Shown: piece after piece, positions 16,604 to 24,144 of the stretch
Layout: the number at the start of each line of letters is the position of its first letter
How positions within the stretch are numbered: the stretch's first letter is position 1
Source of the DNA: an uncultured Eubacteriales bacterium
Lineage (GTDB): Bacteria; Bacillota; Clostridia; Oscillospirales; CAG-272
Reading direction: 5' to 3'
DNA: 64,000 bases
Assembly: GCA_900545935.1 (NCBI GenBank)
Contig: URAP01000005.1
Location: 1-64,000, forward strand
The notes under the pieces: generated by a model
Databases searched by the model: none
What the model was told of the DNA's origin: nothing
Seen by the model: the letters and a program-made list of their open reading frames with translations, nothing else
Program-made: the position numbers and the translations under genes

Positions 16604-16948
16604 ATGAAGGCAAATATTCCGAAGGGACTCGGCGGTCCTGCAAACATGCAGGGAATGATCCGTCAGGCGCAGAAGATGCAGGAGCAGATGACCGAGCTGC
16701 AGAGCGAGCTTGATTCGCGCGAATACGAGGTCAAGGCTGGCGGCGGAGCCGTCACCATTCTGATCGACGGAAAGAAGCAGATAAAGCAGCTTACCATAGA
16801 ACCGGAGATCGTCGATCCCGACGACATCGAGACGCTTACCGACATCCTTACCGCAGGCTTCAACGAGGCTATCAAGCGCGTAGAGGAGACAAATCAGAAG
16901 GAGATGGAGTCGATAACCGGCAATGTTTCGATTCCCGGGCTTTTCTGA
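16604..16948 (+). CDS. YbaB/EbfC family nucleoid-associated protein
   Basis: A 114-aa DNA-binding protein. The family pattern is clear: an N-terminal MQGMIRQAQKMQEQM helix, YEVKAGGGAVTILIDGKKQI in the beta sheet, and the C-terminal helix with ITGNVSIPGLF. It lies between dnaX and recR as in most bacteria. AAAGGATAC precedes the ATG. The upstream gap of 156 nt shows no convincing promoter, so it is probably transcribed from dnaX. Confidence 0.95.
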   Translation: MKANIPKGLGGPANMQGMIRQAQKMQEQMTELQSELDSREYEVKAGGGAVTILIDGKKQIKQLTIEPEIVDPDDIETLTDILTAGFNEAIKRVEETNQKEMESITGNVSIPGLF

Positions 16949-17055
16949 TATACAGAGCTTTATACAGACCCGTGCATGGCGGCATCGGCATGATGATTTT
17001 ATGACGGTTTGCGGCTAAATGCACGGGTACTTAACGGATAGGAGATGCCGAATAA

Positions 17056-17673
17056 ATGGACGAGAGCAGTTATATATCGCCGTCGCTGCTGCGGCTGGCG
17101 GATCAGTTCCGCAGCCTGCCCGGGATAGGCAGAAAAAGTGCTATGCGGCTTGCTTTTTCGATGCTCGGAAAGAGCGACGAGGAGGCGCAGGCGTTTGTCG
17201 ATGCGGTAAACGACGCGCGAACGAACATCAAATACTGTAAGATATGTCAGAATATGTGCGAGGACGAGATATGTCCTATCTGCTCCGATCCTACCCGCGA
17301 CCGCAGCACTATCTGCGTGGTCGAGGATGTTCGCTCTGTAATGAGCTTTGAAAAGGTTCGCGAATATCGCGGACTGTATCACGTTCTGCACGGCGCTCTC
17401 TCACCGCTGAGCGGAATTGGTCCGGATAAGATACGCATTGCCGAGCTGCTCGACAGAGTCAAGGCGGGCGGGGTGAATGAGGTCATTATTGCGACAAACT
17501 CGACCGTTGAGGGCGAAGCGACCGCTATGTATCTCTCGCGTCAGCTTGCGCCGCTCATGGGCAAGGAGGGCAGGATAACCCGCCTTGCTTGCGGAATGCC
17601 GGTCGGAGGGGAGCTTGAATTTGCCGATGAGGTGACGCTCTACCGTGCACTTGAGGGCAGACGGACGCTGTGA
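17056..17673 (+). CDS. recR: Recombination protein RecR
   Basis: A 205-aa recombinational repair mediator acting with RecO and RecF. An N-terminal HhH (LPGIGRKSAMRLAF) is followed by the four-cysteine zinc finger CKICQNMCEDEICPIC near 57-72, a Toprim domain starting ICVVEDVRSVMSFEK, and the C-terminal TRLACGMPVGGELEFADEVT block. The length matches the family. GGAGATG precedes the ATG. It is the last gene of the dnaX-ybaB-recR operon, closed by a strong terminator. Confidence 0.97.
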   Translation: MDESSYISPSLLRLADQFRSLPGIGRKSAMRLAFSMLGKSDEEAQAFVDAVNDARTNIKYCKICQNMCEDEICPICSDPTRDRSTICVVEDVRSVMSFEKVREYRGLYHVLHGALSPLSGIGPDKIRIAELLDRVKAGGVNEVIIATNSTVEGEATAMYLSRQLAPLMGKEGRITRLACGMPVGGELEFADEVTLYRALEGRRTL

Positions 17674-17728
17674 GCGTCGGCTGTTGCCGCGTGCGGGACA
17701 CATTATCATAAAGGATAGGTTTTACGAC

Positions 17729-17777
17729 GAAAAAATACTTTCGCATACCGATATACGGCTGCGAAAGTATTTTTTTA
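17729..17777. terminator. Bidirectional terminator between recR and the FAD-dependent dehydrogenase
   Basis: AAAAAATACTTTCGCA pairs with TGCGAAAGTATTTTTTT; both flanks give U-tracts, so it can serve both convergent genes. Confidence 0.93.
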
Positions 17778-19178
17778 TTAAAATGTCAGGTATCTTCCCA
17801 TGAGGACTCCCATGACCGATGCCATCATAAGTCCTCTTGTCCAACCGCTCGAATCACCGAGGCAGTGCAGACCCTTGACGCTTGTATTAAAGTGCTCATC
17901 CATCTTTACTCTGTTGCTGTAGAACTTAAGCTCGGGGGAATAGAGCAGGGTCTCTGTCGAGGCAAAGCCCGGCACGACCTGATCGAGTGCCTGAATAAAG
18001 CCGAGGATGTTGACCATCGCGCGGTAGGGCATTGCAGCGGTGATATCACCCGCAACGGCATCGACGAGCGAGGGGCGGAGATTCGACTGAGCGAGCTCCT
18101 TCGGCCATGTGCGCTTGCCGTCGAGAATATCGCCGTAGCGCTGAACGAGTATGTGACCCGCACCGAGCATGTTTGTCAGCTCGCCGACCTTCTGAGCGTA
18201 GGATATCGGCTGATTGAACGGTTGGTTAAAGTTGTGCGATACGAGTATCGCGAGGTTGGTGTTATCGGTCTTAAAGTCCTTGTAGGAGTGACCGTTTACG
18301 ACCGCGAGACCGCCGTCGTAGTTTTCCTGCGAGACCATTCCGCCGGGGTTCTGGCAGAAGGTACGCACCTTGTTCTTGAAGGGGCGGGGATAGCCTATGA
18401 GCTTGCTCTCGTAAAGCACGCGGTTGACCTTCTCCATGACCTCGTTGCGCACCTCTACGCGAACGCCGATATCGACCGTTCCCGGCTGATGTGCAATGTC
18501 ATGCTCCGCGCAGATGCGCTCGAGCCAATCCGCGCCGCGTCTGCCCGTAGCAACAACGGTATGCTTTGCGATTATCTCGGCCTCCTCCTTGCCGTCGGTG
18601 ACGAAAACTCCCTTGCACTCGCCGTCGATGATGGAAAGGTTGGTGCATTCGTGACTGAATAGCATTTCAACGCCCTGCTCCTGCAGATATTTCTCGATGC
18701 CGAGATATATCTCGTGCGCATGCTCGGTGCCGAGATGACGGATGGGGCAGTCGACGAGGCGCAGGCCCGCCATAATAGCGCGCTTGCGTATCTCCTTGAC
18801 CTCTTCGGTGTTTCCGAGACCCTCGACATGGGTATCAGCGCCGAACTGGAGGTAGATTTTATCCGTATAGTTTATCGTCTCGGCGGCAAGCTGCTCGCCG
18901 ATAAGCGTCGGCAGATCTCCGCCGACATCGGGGCTGAGCGAGAGTTTGCCGTCGGAGAATGCACCCGCTCCCGAGAAGCCCGTAGTGATATGACAATGCG
19001 GCTTGCAGTTTACGCACTGCTTTGTTACCGACTTAGGGCAATGACGCTTTTCGATCGGCAGACCCTTTTCTACTATTATTATATTTCTCTCGGGTTCGCG
19101 CAGCAGCAGCTCATATGCGGTAAAGATGCCCGCAGGACCTGCGCCTACGATGACGAGATCGCAATTTAGCTTCTTCAT
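17778..19178 (-). CDS. FAD-dependent dehydrogenase (COG2509-type)
   Basis: A 466-aa flavoprotein. The Rossmann dinucleotide motif VIVGAGPAGIFTAYEL starts at residue 9, followed by a cysteine-rich stretch SVTKQCVNCKPHCHITTG and SGAGAFSDGKLSLSPDVGG. An ATGRRGADWLE segment and a C-terminal GDSSGWTRGLMMASVMG FAD motif complete the fold. It matches the uncharacterised FAD-dependent dehydrogenases related to flavoprotein YhiN/GidA-like enzymes. The substrate is unknown. The TTTTCAAATG context upstream is weak, with the ribosome-binding site AGAGGAC further back. It is a single gene between a bidirectional terminator and the ribosomal cluster. Confidence 0.88.
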   Translation of the reverse strand: MKKLNCDLVIVGAGPAGIFTAYELLLREPERNIIIVEKGLPIEKRHCPKSVTKQCVNCKPHCHITTGFSGAGAFSDGKLSLSPDVGGDLPTLIGEQLAAETINYTDKIYLQFGADTHVEGLGNTEEVKEIRKRAIMAGLRLVDCPIRHLGTEHAHEIYLGIEKYLQEQGVEMLFSHECTNLSIIDGECKGVFVTDGKEEAEIIAKHTVVATGRRGADWLERICAEHDIAHQPGTVDIGVRVEVRNEVMEKVNRVLYESKLIGYPRPFKNKVRTFCQNPGGMVSQENYDGGLAVVNGHSYKDFKTDNTNLAILVSHNFNQPFNQPISYAQKVGELTNMLGAGHILVQRYGDILDGKRTWPKELAQSNLRPSLVDAVAGDITAAMPYRAMVNILGFIQALDQVVPGFASTETLLYSPELKFYSNRVKMDEHFNTSVKGLHCLGDSSGWTRGLMMASVMGVLMGRYLTF

Positions 19179-19264
19179 TTGAAAAACAAAGTCCTCTCTT
19201 GTTTTACGGCACAGCTATAACGTACCGCTTTGTAAGGCGGCGCATCGAGCCCGCCTCAGGGCAT

Positions 19265-19318
19265 GAAAGAAGGTAGTCTTATGCTCTCCCGGAGGGAAAA
19301 GCTCGACTACCTTTCTTT
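19265..19318 (-). terminator. Terminator after rplA
   Basis: On the minus strand GAAAGGTAGTC pairs with GACTACCTTC, with a nested CTCCCGGAG in the loop and TTTC following. It ends the secE-nusG-rplK-rplA transcript; no L10 leader or rplJ follows. Confidence 0.8.
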
Positions 19319-19367
19319 TACCATGCTATCTTATCGTGATGCAGACGGATACATTCCGTCAGCCCAA

Positions 19368-20063
19368 TCAGCCGAGCTTGGACGTGCTGACCTTGATGCC
19401 GGGGCCCATCGTAGATGCAAGAACGCAGGAACGAATGTACTGACCCTTAGCGGCAGCGGGCTTAGCCTTGATAATAGCGCCCATGAGTGCGTTGAAGTTC
19501 TCGCCGAGCTTCTCAGCACCGAAGGAAGCCTTACCGATAACGCAGTGAATGATGTTGGTCTTATCGAGACGGTACTCGATCTTACCTGCCTTAGCCTCGG
19601 CAACCGCACGACCGATATCGGGGGTTACGGTACCTGCCTTCGGGTTAGGCATGAGTCCCTTAGGACCGAGGACCTTACCGAGACGACCGATCAGACCCAT
19701 CATGTCGGGAGTAGCGATGATAACGTCGAAGTCGAACCAGTTTTCCTTCTGGATCTTCTCTGCGTACTCCTCAGCACCAACATAGTCAGCGCCTGCTTCC
19801 TTAGCGGCATTGACCTTGTCCTCGCCCTTGCAGAATGCAAGAACGCGAACCTTCTTACCGGTACCGTTGGGGAGAACGACAGCGCCTCTTACCTGCTGAT
19901 CGGCGTGACGTGAGTCAACGCCGAGGCGGACGTGGATCTCGATAGTCTCATCAAACTTAGCCTTTGCAGTCTGGCAAGCGAGTGCCAGAGCGTCTGCGGG
20001 CTCATATACTGTAGCTCTGTCTACGAGCTTTGCACTTTCGTTGTACTTCTTACCCTTTTTCAT
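19368..20063 (-). CDS. rplA: 50S ribosomal protein L1
   Basis: A 231-aa protein of the L1 stalk. The recognised blocks are VDSRHADQQVRGAVVLPNGTG, DVIIATPDMMGLIGRLGKVLG, the signature LGPKGLMPNPKAGTVT, and a C-terminal GQYIRSCVLASTMGPGIKV. It lies 19 nt after rplK with AAGGAGGAGCAAAG before the ATG. L1 is typically the autogenous regulator of the L11-L1 mRNA; the leader upstream of rplK is a candidate target. Confidence 0.98.
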   Translation of the reverse strand: MKKGKKYNESAKLVDRATVYEPADALALACQTAKAKFDETIEIHVRLGVDSRHADQQVRGAVVLPNGTGKKVRVLAFCKGEDKVNAAKEAGADYVGAEEYAEKIQKENWFDFDVIIATPDMMGLIGRLGKVLGPKGLMPNPKAGTVTPDIGRAVAEAKAGKIEYRLDKTNIIHCVIGKASFGAEKLGENFNALMGAIIKAKPAAAKGQYIRSCVLASTMGPGIKVSTSKLG

Positions 20064-20082
20064 TTCTTTGCTCCTCCTTCGA

Positions 20083-20508
20083 TTATTCCTCGACGGTTAC
20101 GCCCATGCTGCGAGCGGTTCCGGCGATCATGCTCATTGCAGCCTCGAGAGAAGCGGCATTAAGATCGGGCATCTTGGTTTCTGCGATCTGCTTGAGCTGT
20201 TCCTTGGTCAGCTGAGCGACCTTGTCAGCCTGCGGTCTTGCAGAAGCGGTCTCGATTCCGCATGCCTTCTTGATAAGAACGGCTGCGGGAGGAGTCTTGG
20301 TGATAAAGGTAAAGGAACGATCGGCATAAACGGTGATAACGACCGGGATGATCATTCCCATCTGATTCTTTGTGCGCTCGTTGAACTCCTTGGTGAAGTT
20401 AGCGATGCTTACGCCGTACTGACCGAGTGCAGGACCTACAGGGGGCTGCGGGGTAGCCTTTCCGGCGTTGAGCTGGAGCTTAATATAACCTTGTACTTTC
20501 TTTGCCAT
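20083..20508 (-). CDS. rplK: 50S ribosomal protein L11
   Basis: A 141-aa protein of the GTPase-associated centre. The start MAKKVQGYIKLQLNAGKATP, then PPVGPALGQYGV and the C-terminal RNA-binding block ASLEAAMSMIAGTARSMGV, are all standard. GGAGGTG precedes the ATG. It lies between nusG and rplA. Confidence 0.98.
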   Translation of the reverse strand: MAKKVQGYIKLQLNAGKATPQPPVGPALGQYGVSIANFTKEFNERTKNQMGMIIPVVITVYADRSFTFITKTPPAAVLIKKACGIETASARPQADKVAQLTKEQLKQIAETKMPDLNAASLEAAMSMIAGTARSMGVTVEE

Positions 20509-20639
20509 TTTAAATACACCTCCGTAATGTGGTTACCGGATTATTCCGGCGGGACGGCACCACGCCGTCTGTCTCGGGAGAATTAAGAATTTTTCTCCCT
20601 CCCACTGCACCGAAGCGGAGCATCGGTGCTGCTCGGTAA
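20509..20639 (-). promoter_or_regulatory. Structured leader between nusG and rplK
   Basis: A 131-nt gap, long for this otherwise tight operon. On the minus strand it holds at least three hairpins: ACCGA...TCGGT, GGGAG...CTCCC around AATTCTTAATT, and CCGG...CCGG near the rplK start. This is the expected position of an L1 autoregulatory site. I could not match a specific L1-binding consensus, so the role is inferred. Confidence 0.4.
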
Positions 20640-21263
20640 TCAGCCTTCGAGGAGAGTAACCTCGTCGGAACCGAGCTCGACCGGCATATCGCGCCCGAAC
20701 ATAGACGCGATGACCATGATCTTTTTCTTGTCATCGGAAATCTCAGCGACCTTGCCGACGGCGTCCTTGAGAAATCCTGCCGTGATCTTAACGCTGTCGC
20801 CGACCTTATAGGAGAGATTGATAACGGTCTGCTCCTCGAGCTCGCCGATGTTGGCAACCTCCTCATCCGTCAGCGGAACGGGTCTCGATCCGGGTCCGAC
20901 AAAGCCCGTTACGCCGCGAATATTGCGTACGACATGCCAGGTTTCGTCGTTCATAATCATCTTAACGAAAACGTAAGAGGGGAAAATCTTCTCCTCGATG
21001 ATTTTGGGTTCTTTCTTCTTGTCGCTCTCTGCGGTGATGTCGGACTCATCCTCAGCCTTGGCCTCATCGGCGGCAGAAACCGCATCTTCCTTAGGCTCTT
21101 CGGTAATTATCCGAACGGGGATCTTAACGTCCGTTATAACATTCTGCAGTGAACGGTTCTCGATTATCTTTTCGAGATTTGCTTTTACCTTATTCTCATA
21201 GCCCGCATAGGTATGAGCAATATACCACCGTATTTCGGGAGTCGAATCGCTGAAATCACTCAT
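20640..21263 (-). CDS. nusG: Transcription elongation/termination factor NusG
   Basis: A 207-aa protein. The NGN domain begins WYIAHTYAGYENKVKANL and ends WHVVRNIRGVTGFVG; the KOW domain has VGDSVKITAGFLKDAVGKV. An acidic, Ala/Ser/Lys-rich insertion of about 30 residues (roughly 56-86) interrupts the NGN domain between RIITEE and KIFPSYVFVKM; many NusG proteins have only a short loop there. It lies 14 nt after secE in the classical secE-nusG-rplK-rplA order. Confidence 0.97.
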   Translation of the reverse strand: MSDFSDSTPEIRWYIAHTYAGYENKVKANLEKIIENRSLQNVITDVKIPVRIITEEPKEDAVSAADEAKAEDESDITAESDKKKEPKIIEEKIFPSYVFVKMIMNDETWHVVRNIRGVTGFVGPGSRPVPLTDEEVANIGELEEQTVINLSYKVGDSVKITAGFLKDAVGKVAEISDDKKKIMVIASMFGRDMPVELGSDEVTLLEG

Positions 21264-21277
21264 TTCACTTCACCGAT

Positions 21278-21568
21278 TCAGACGAGCGCTGCGATCCAGG
21301 ACAGCAGATGTGAAAATCCGAAGTCCAGAGCGGCGATAACCGCACCGATAAACACGATGCAGACAATAACGACGATGGAGCTGTGAACTGTCTGCTCACG
21401 GCTGTACCATACGATCTTCTTCATCTCGCTCTTGTATTCGCGCAGAGATTTGCCGATACGGGATATGAGGGAAGGCTTTTTCGCTTTTTCAGCCTTTTTG
21501 TCGGCTTTCTTGTCAGCTTTGACCACCTCGGCCTCGGTCATTGCATCCTTCTTTTCGGTATCAGACAT
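21278..21568 (-). CDS. secE: Preprotein translocase subunit SecE
   Basis: A 96-aa protein with one membrane segment near residues 64-90 (IVVIVCIVFIGAVIAALDFG). It is preceded by the conserved amphipathic sequence LREYKSEMKKIVWYSREQT. The N-terminal 35 residues are a Lys/Ala/Asp-rich tail. It lies between rpmG and nusG, with AAGGAGGCC before the ATG. Confidence 0.96.
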   Translation of the reverse strand: MSDTEKKDAMTEAEVVKADKKADKKAEKAKKPSLISRIGKSLREYKSEMKKIVWYSREQTVHSSIVVIVCIVFIGAVIAALDFGFSHLLSWIAALV

Positions 21569-21579
21569 CCGGGGCCTCC

Positions 21580-21729
21580 TTACTTCGTTTCCTTGTGAAG
21601 AGTTTGCTTACGGCAGAAGCGGCAATACTTATTGATCTCGATTCTGTCCGGATCGTTCTTCTTGTTCTTTGTCGTGTCATAGTTGCGCTGCTTGCATTCG
21701 CTGCACGCGAGGGTAATTTTGACTCTCAT
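21580..21729 (-). CDS. rpmG: 50S ribosomal protein L33
   Basis: A 49-aa zinc-type L33: MRVKITLACSECKQRNYDTT near the start and CRFCRKQTLHKETK at the end give the CxxC...CxxC set. The open frame extends far upstream, but GAAAGGA before ATG 21729 and the family length fix the start. It is the first gene of the rpmG-secE-nusG-rplK-rplA cluster. Confidence 0.96.
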   Translation of the reverse strand: MRVKITLACSECKQRNYDTTKNKKNDPDRIEINKYCRFCRKQTLHKETK

Positions 21730-21829
21730 TACTTTCGTCCTTTCCTTTCCTCGCGGTATCCCGACCGTTCTGCCCGAGCGGAACACCTTCGATAATAATA
21801 TCTCCCTCTGCGCGGGGCATTTTTGCACA

Positions 21830-21885
21830 ACAAAAAAGCCTCCGAGAGGTAAAGAAATTATACCATACATTAATATATATGTCAA
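21830..21885 (-). promoter_or_regulatory. Promoter and short hairpin leader of the rpmG-rplA operon
   Basis: Minus-strand TTGACA (21885-21880), 17 nt, TATAAT (21862-21857). Almost at the start of the transcript is CCTCTCGGAGG followed by CTTTTTTG (about 21848-21832), a short terminator-like hairpin. It could reduce read-through or be a weak attenuator; the 4-bp stem makes this uncertain. Confidence 0.75.
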
Positions 21886-21965
21886 TAGCTTTTTTACAAG
21901 AAATTGCAGAGCGCAGATCGCAGCAAGCAACATTTTATTATATTTTGCGCCGTTGCATAAAAATA

Positions 21966-21994
21966 AGGCACGCACAGCGTTCTGCCGTGCGTGC
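21966..21994 (-). terminator. Terminator of the phage-like cassette
   Basis: GGCACGCAC pairs with GTGCGTGCC, followed on the minus strand by TTATTTTTATG. It lies just after the holin-like gene and marks the left edge of the cassette. Confidence 0.85.
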
Positions 21995-22009
21995 CGCGTG
22001 GTTGTACGA

Positions 22010-22552
22010 TTATAAAACTTCGGCTTTTTCCGTATCATTGTCGCTTGAATCGGCGGCGCCCGATACGGAGCCGCTCGTATCTTTACCGACAACCGCGGGG
22101 TTGCCGGTATCAAGGTCTTCCACAGCGATAGTATCAGATACTTTGTCGGTCTTTCCTTGCGCATAACTTGAAATATTGCAGTCTGAGTTGTTCGCGTTGT
22201 CGGATGGCGCAGTGCTTGCAGCGGCGCTTTCTGCATTGCTCGTGCCGCCGACCGCCGCAGCCGCGCGTTTTCCGTTCTTGCCGACCGAGCGGAGCGCATC
22301 GTATCCGCCGCTTGCCGAGGTCGCGATGATTATCGCATTGACCGGGAGCAGGGCTGCCGCAGAGAGAGTGAGTGCTCCGGTAAAATATTCGGCTGCGAGC
22401 ATTATTATGACCGCATAAATATAAGATAGCAGCCGTGTCGGTATGCGTTTCAGCACGCCGAGACCCTTGGTGAACTGTGTTATCGCGAGTACTGCCGCGA
22501 CCGCGCCCCCGTAAGAGCCGAGGTACTGCCATGAAAAAAGCTCGGTATCCGT
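22010..22552 (-). CDS. Phage holin-like membrane protein, 5' end uncertain
   Basis: The frame reads TELFSWQYLGSYGGAVAAVL, then TQFTKGLGVLKRIPTRLLSY and a second and third hydrophobic segment (IYAVIIMLAAEYFTGAL, AALLPVNAIIIATSASGGYDAL), a pattern typical of Firmicutes phage holins. A hydrophilic Ser/Asp-rich tail of about 80 residues follows. No ATG, GTG or TTG lies in frame between the in-frame TAA at 22591-22589 and the conserved N-terminus; the first standard start (GTG 22456) would remove the first membrane segment. A GGGG-ATG at about 22565 is in another frame, and a T6 run at about 22534-22539 could allow a shift. ACG 22552 is given only as a nominal start. It is next to the endolysin. 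Confidence 0.6.
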   Translation of the reverse strand, partial: TDTELFSWQYLGSYGGAVAAVLAITQFTKGLGVLKRIPTRLLSYIYAVIIMLAAEYFTGALTLSAAALLPVNAIIIATSASGGYDALRSVGKNGKRAAAAVGGTSNAESAAASTAPSDNANNSDCNISSYAQGKTDKVSDTIAVEDLDTGNPAVVGKDTSGSVSGAADSSDNDTEKAEVL

Positions 22553-22623
22553 TTTATCATCCCCTTTTTGTGTTTTCGATGTTAATTCTTATGCTGGCGG
22601 CATGTTTACGGTTTACCTGTCGC

Positions 22624-23670
22624 TCAGCCCTTTGAGACCTTTTTCACAAGATTTACGAGGTCCTTTGTGTCAACGTCGCCGTCGCCGTTGATGTCATATT
22701 TCTGATTGGCGCTGCCGTCGGCTACCGCTTTCATTTCCGCGACGACATCGCGCGTGTCGAGCTCGCTGTCGCCGTTAAGGTCGCCCGGTATTGGCTTGAG
22801 CGTTTTTCCGTAGCTTGCGCCGCATACCTCGCATATCGCACGCTCGGTATCGGTCGCCGTGCCTCCTCTGTGACGCTCCCAGTTTACCATTGCATCGCAG
22901 ACGGTGCAGCGGTCGAAGTGGTGGGTCGCGTCGTGCATATGCTCGAGCGTATGCTTCTGCACATCCTTGCGCTTGCCGCATTCCGAGCATTCGAGACAGT
23001 GGTTGACGGTGTCGGCAACATAGTGCCACCGGTGGGTATGCGCGGTAAAGCCGTTTTTGCCCAGCTCCTTCATCTTCTCGGGAAAATCGACAAACATAAT
23101 GTCGGTGTCGCAGCGGACCCCCGCGACCGTTTCGCTCGAGCTGTTCTGCCATATGCCGAGACAGTTCTCGTCGGGGTAGGTGCAGCGGTCCGCCCACTGT
23201 GCCACCCAATGCGTGAAGCGCTTGAGCTCATCGTCATACATGCGCGATGAAAAATAGGACAGCGAGGAGTATATTCCGACAAAATATCCGCGCTCCTCAA
23301 GCCGTGAACAGAAGGTAAGCGCAATATCGGTCAGCGCACGCGGCCCGAGAGCGAGCATGCCGCTGTCCTCGATATCGGCATATACGGGCAGCTCGAACTG
23401 CCTGCCGTCGAGAATGTTGTCGGCAAAATAATCTGCCTCTTCGCGAGCTCTGCGCACCGTTTTCGCGCCGCAGTAGAAGTATGCTCCGACCGGTATTCCG
23501 AGCGCTTTTGCCGACTCGTAGTTTCGACGGAATGCGGAATCGGTATACAGACCTCCGTCTCCTCCGCCGCCCTTGATAACGGCAAAGCGTATGCCCTCGC
23601 TTTTCGCCGCCGACCAGTCAAATTTGCCCTGCCAGTGGCTGATATCTATTCCTCTGACCGTGTTATTCAT
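22624..23670 (-). CDS. GH25 lysozyme (endolysin) with Cys/His-rich middle and C-terminal dockerin
   Basis: A 348-aa cell-wall hydrolase. Residues 1 to about 200 are a glycoside hydrolase family 25 muramidase: RGIDISHWQGKFDW, FAVIKGGGG, PVGAYFYCGAK, YADIEDSG, GIYSSLSYF, WVAQWADRC. Residues about 210-290 hold repeated CxxCG and His patterns (CLECSECGK, CTVCDAM, CEVCGASYG), probably zinc-binding. Residues about 295-348 are a type I dockerin: two calcium loops, DLNGDSELDTRD and DINGDGDVDTKD, each followed by a helix. No signal peptide, fitting holin-dependent release. It lies between the XhlA-like and holin-like genes. AAAGGAG precedes the ATG. A dockerin on a phage lysin is unusual; it should bind a cohesin. 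Confidence 0.93.
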   Translation of the reverse strand: MNNTVRGIDISHWQGKFDWSAAKSEGIRFAVIKGGGGDGGLYTDSAFRRNYESAKALGIPVGAYFYCGAKTVRRAREEADYFADNILDGRQFELPVYADIEDSGMLALGPRALTDIALTFCSRLEERGYFVGIYSSLSYFSSRMYDDELKRFTHWVAQWADRCTYPDENCLGIWQNSSSETVAGVRCDTDIMFVDFPEKMKELGKNGFTAHTHRWHYVADTVNHCLECSECGKRKDVQKHTLEHMHDATHHFDRCTVCDAMVNWERHRGGTATDTERAICEVCGASYGKTLKPIPGDLNGDSELDTRDVVAEMKAVADGSANQKYDINGDGDVDTKDLVNLVKKVSKG

Positions 23671-23727
23671 ATCCGTAGGCTTTCAACTCCTTTTTCTTTA
23701 TTCCTCGGGAGCGGGAATGTGCTTTGC

Positions 23728-23810
23728 GGGCTGCCGAAGTATATTTTTTTGATCGTACCGGGCGGATCGATTACGCCGTGCGTTTTCCGCCCGGTACTTT
23801 TCGGCAGCCC
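23728..23810 (-). terminator. Nested hairpin between the XhlA-like and endolysin genes
   Basis: The inner stem GTACCGGGCGGA/TCCGCCCGGTAC (23754-23797) lies inside an outer inverted repeat GGGCTGCCGAA/TTCGGCAGCCC (23728-23810). On the minus strand the inner stem is followed by GATCAAAAAAATA, without a U-tract, so it may be an RNA-processing or attenuation structure instead of a simple terminator. Confidence 0.55.
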
Positions 23811-23822
23811 GACCGTACATTT

Positions 23823-24134
23823 CTACCGCATGATCACGCGCAGCAGTGCGGCGATCATCGCGCCCGCCACTGCGGTTATCACGCAGCCGATAAATATCTC
23901 CCGATATTTATTATATGCTCTGCCCGGTGCTTTCTCCACCGTTTCCAGACGGCGGTCTATGCCGTCAAGCAGACTTGTGTGGCTCTCCATCTGCAGTGCC
24001 ATCCGCTCTACCGCGAGCATGAGACGGTGCATATCCTTTACACCCTCCTTCAGCTCGTCGACCGAGCGTGAAAGCGCGTGCTGCTTCTCCTCGAGTGATG
24101 CGAGCCTGCCCTCGAGACGTGTCTCGTCTATCAT
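23823..24134 (-). CDS. XhlA-like phage lysis protein
   Basis: A 103-aa protein: a long coiled-coil-like N-terminal two-thirds (RLASLEEKQHALSRSVDEL and on, with a GIDRRLETVE motif) and one C-terminal membrane segment IFIGCVITAVAGAMIAALL. This layout matches XhlA-type proteins that assist holins at the membrane. It lies directly before the endolysin and 10 nt after the upstream structural gene; GAGGCGGGCGGC precedes the ATG. Confidence 0.75.
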   Translation of the reverse strand: MIDETRLEGRLASLEEKQHALSRSVDELKEGVKDMHRLMLAVERMALQMESHTSLLDGIDRRLETVEKAPGRAYNKYREIFIGCVITAVAGAMIAALLRVIMR

Positions 24135-24144
24135 GCCGCCCGCC

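Noticed and set aside
19180..19367. Ribosomal protein L10 leader
   Set aside because: Its position after rplA is right, but no L10-leader consensus is visible, no rplJ follows, and the structure is a plain terminator.
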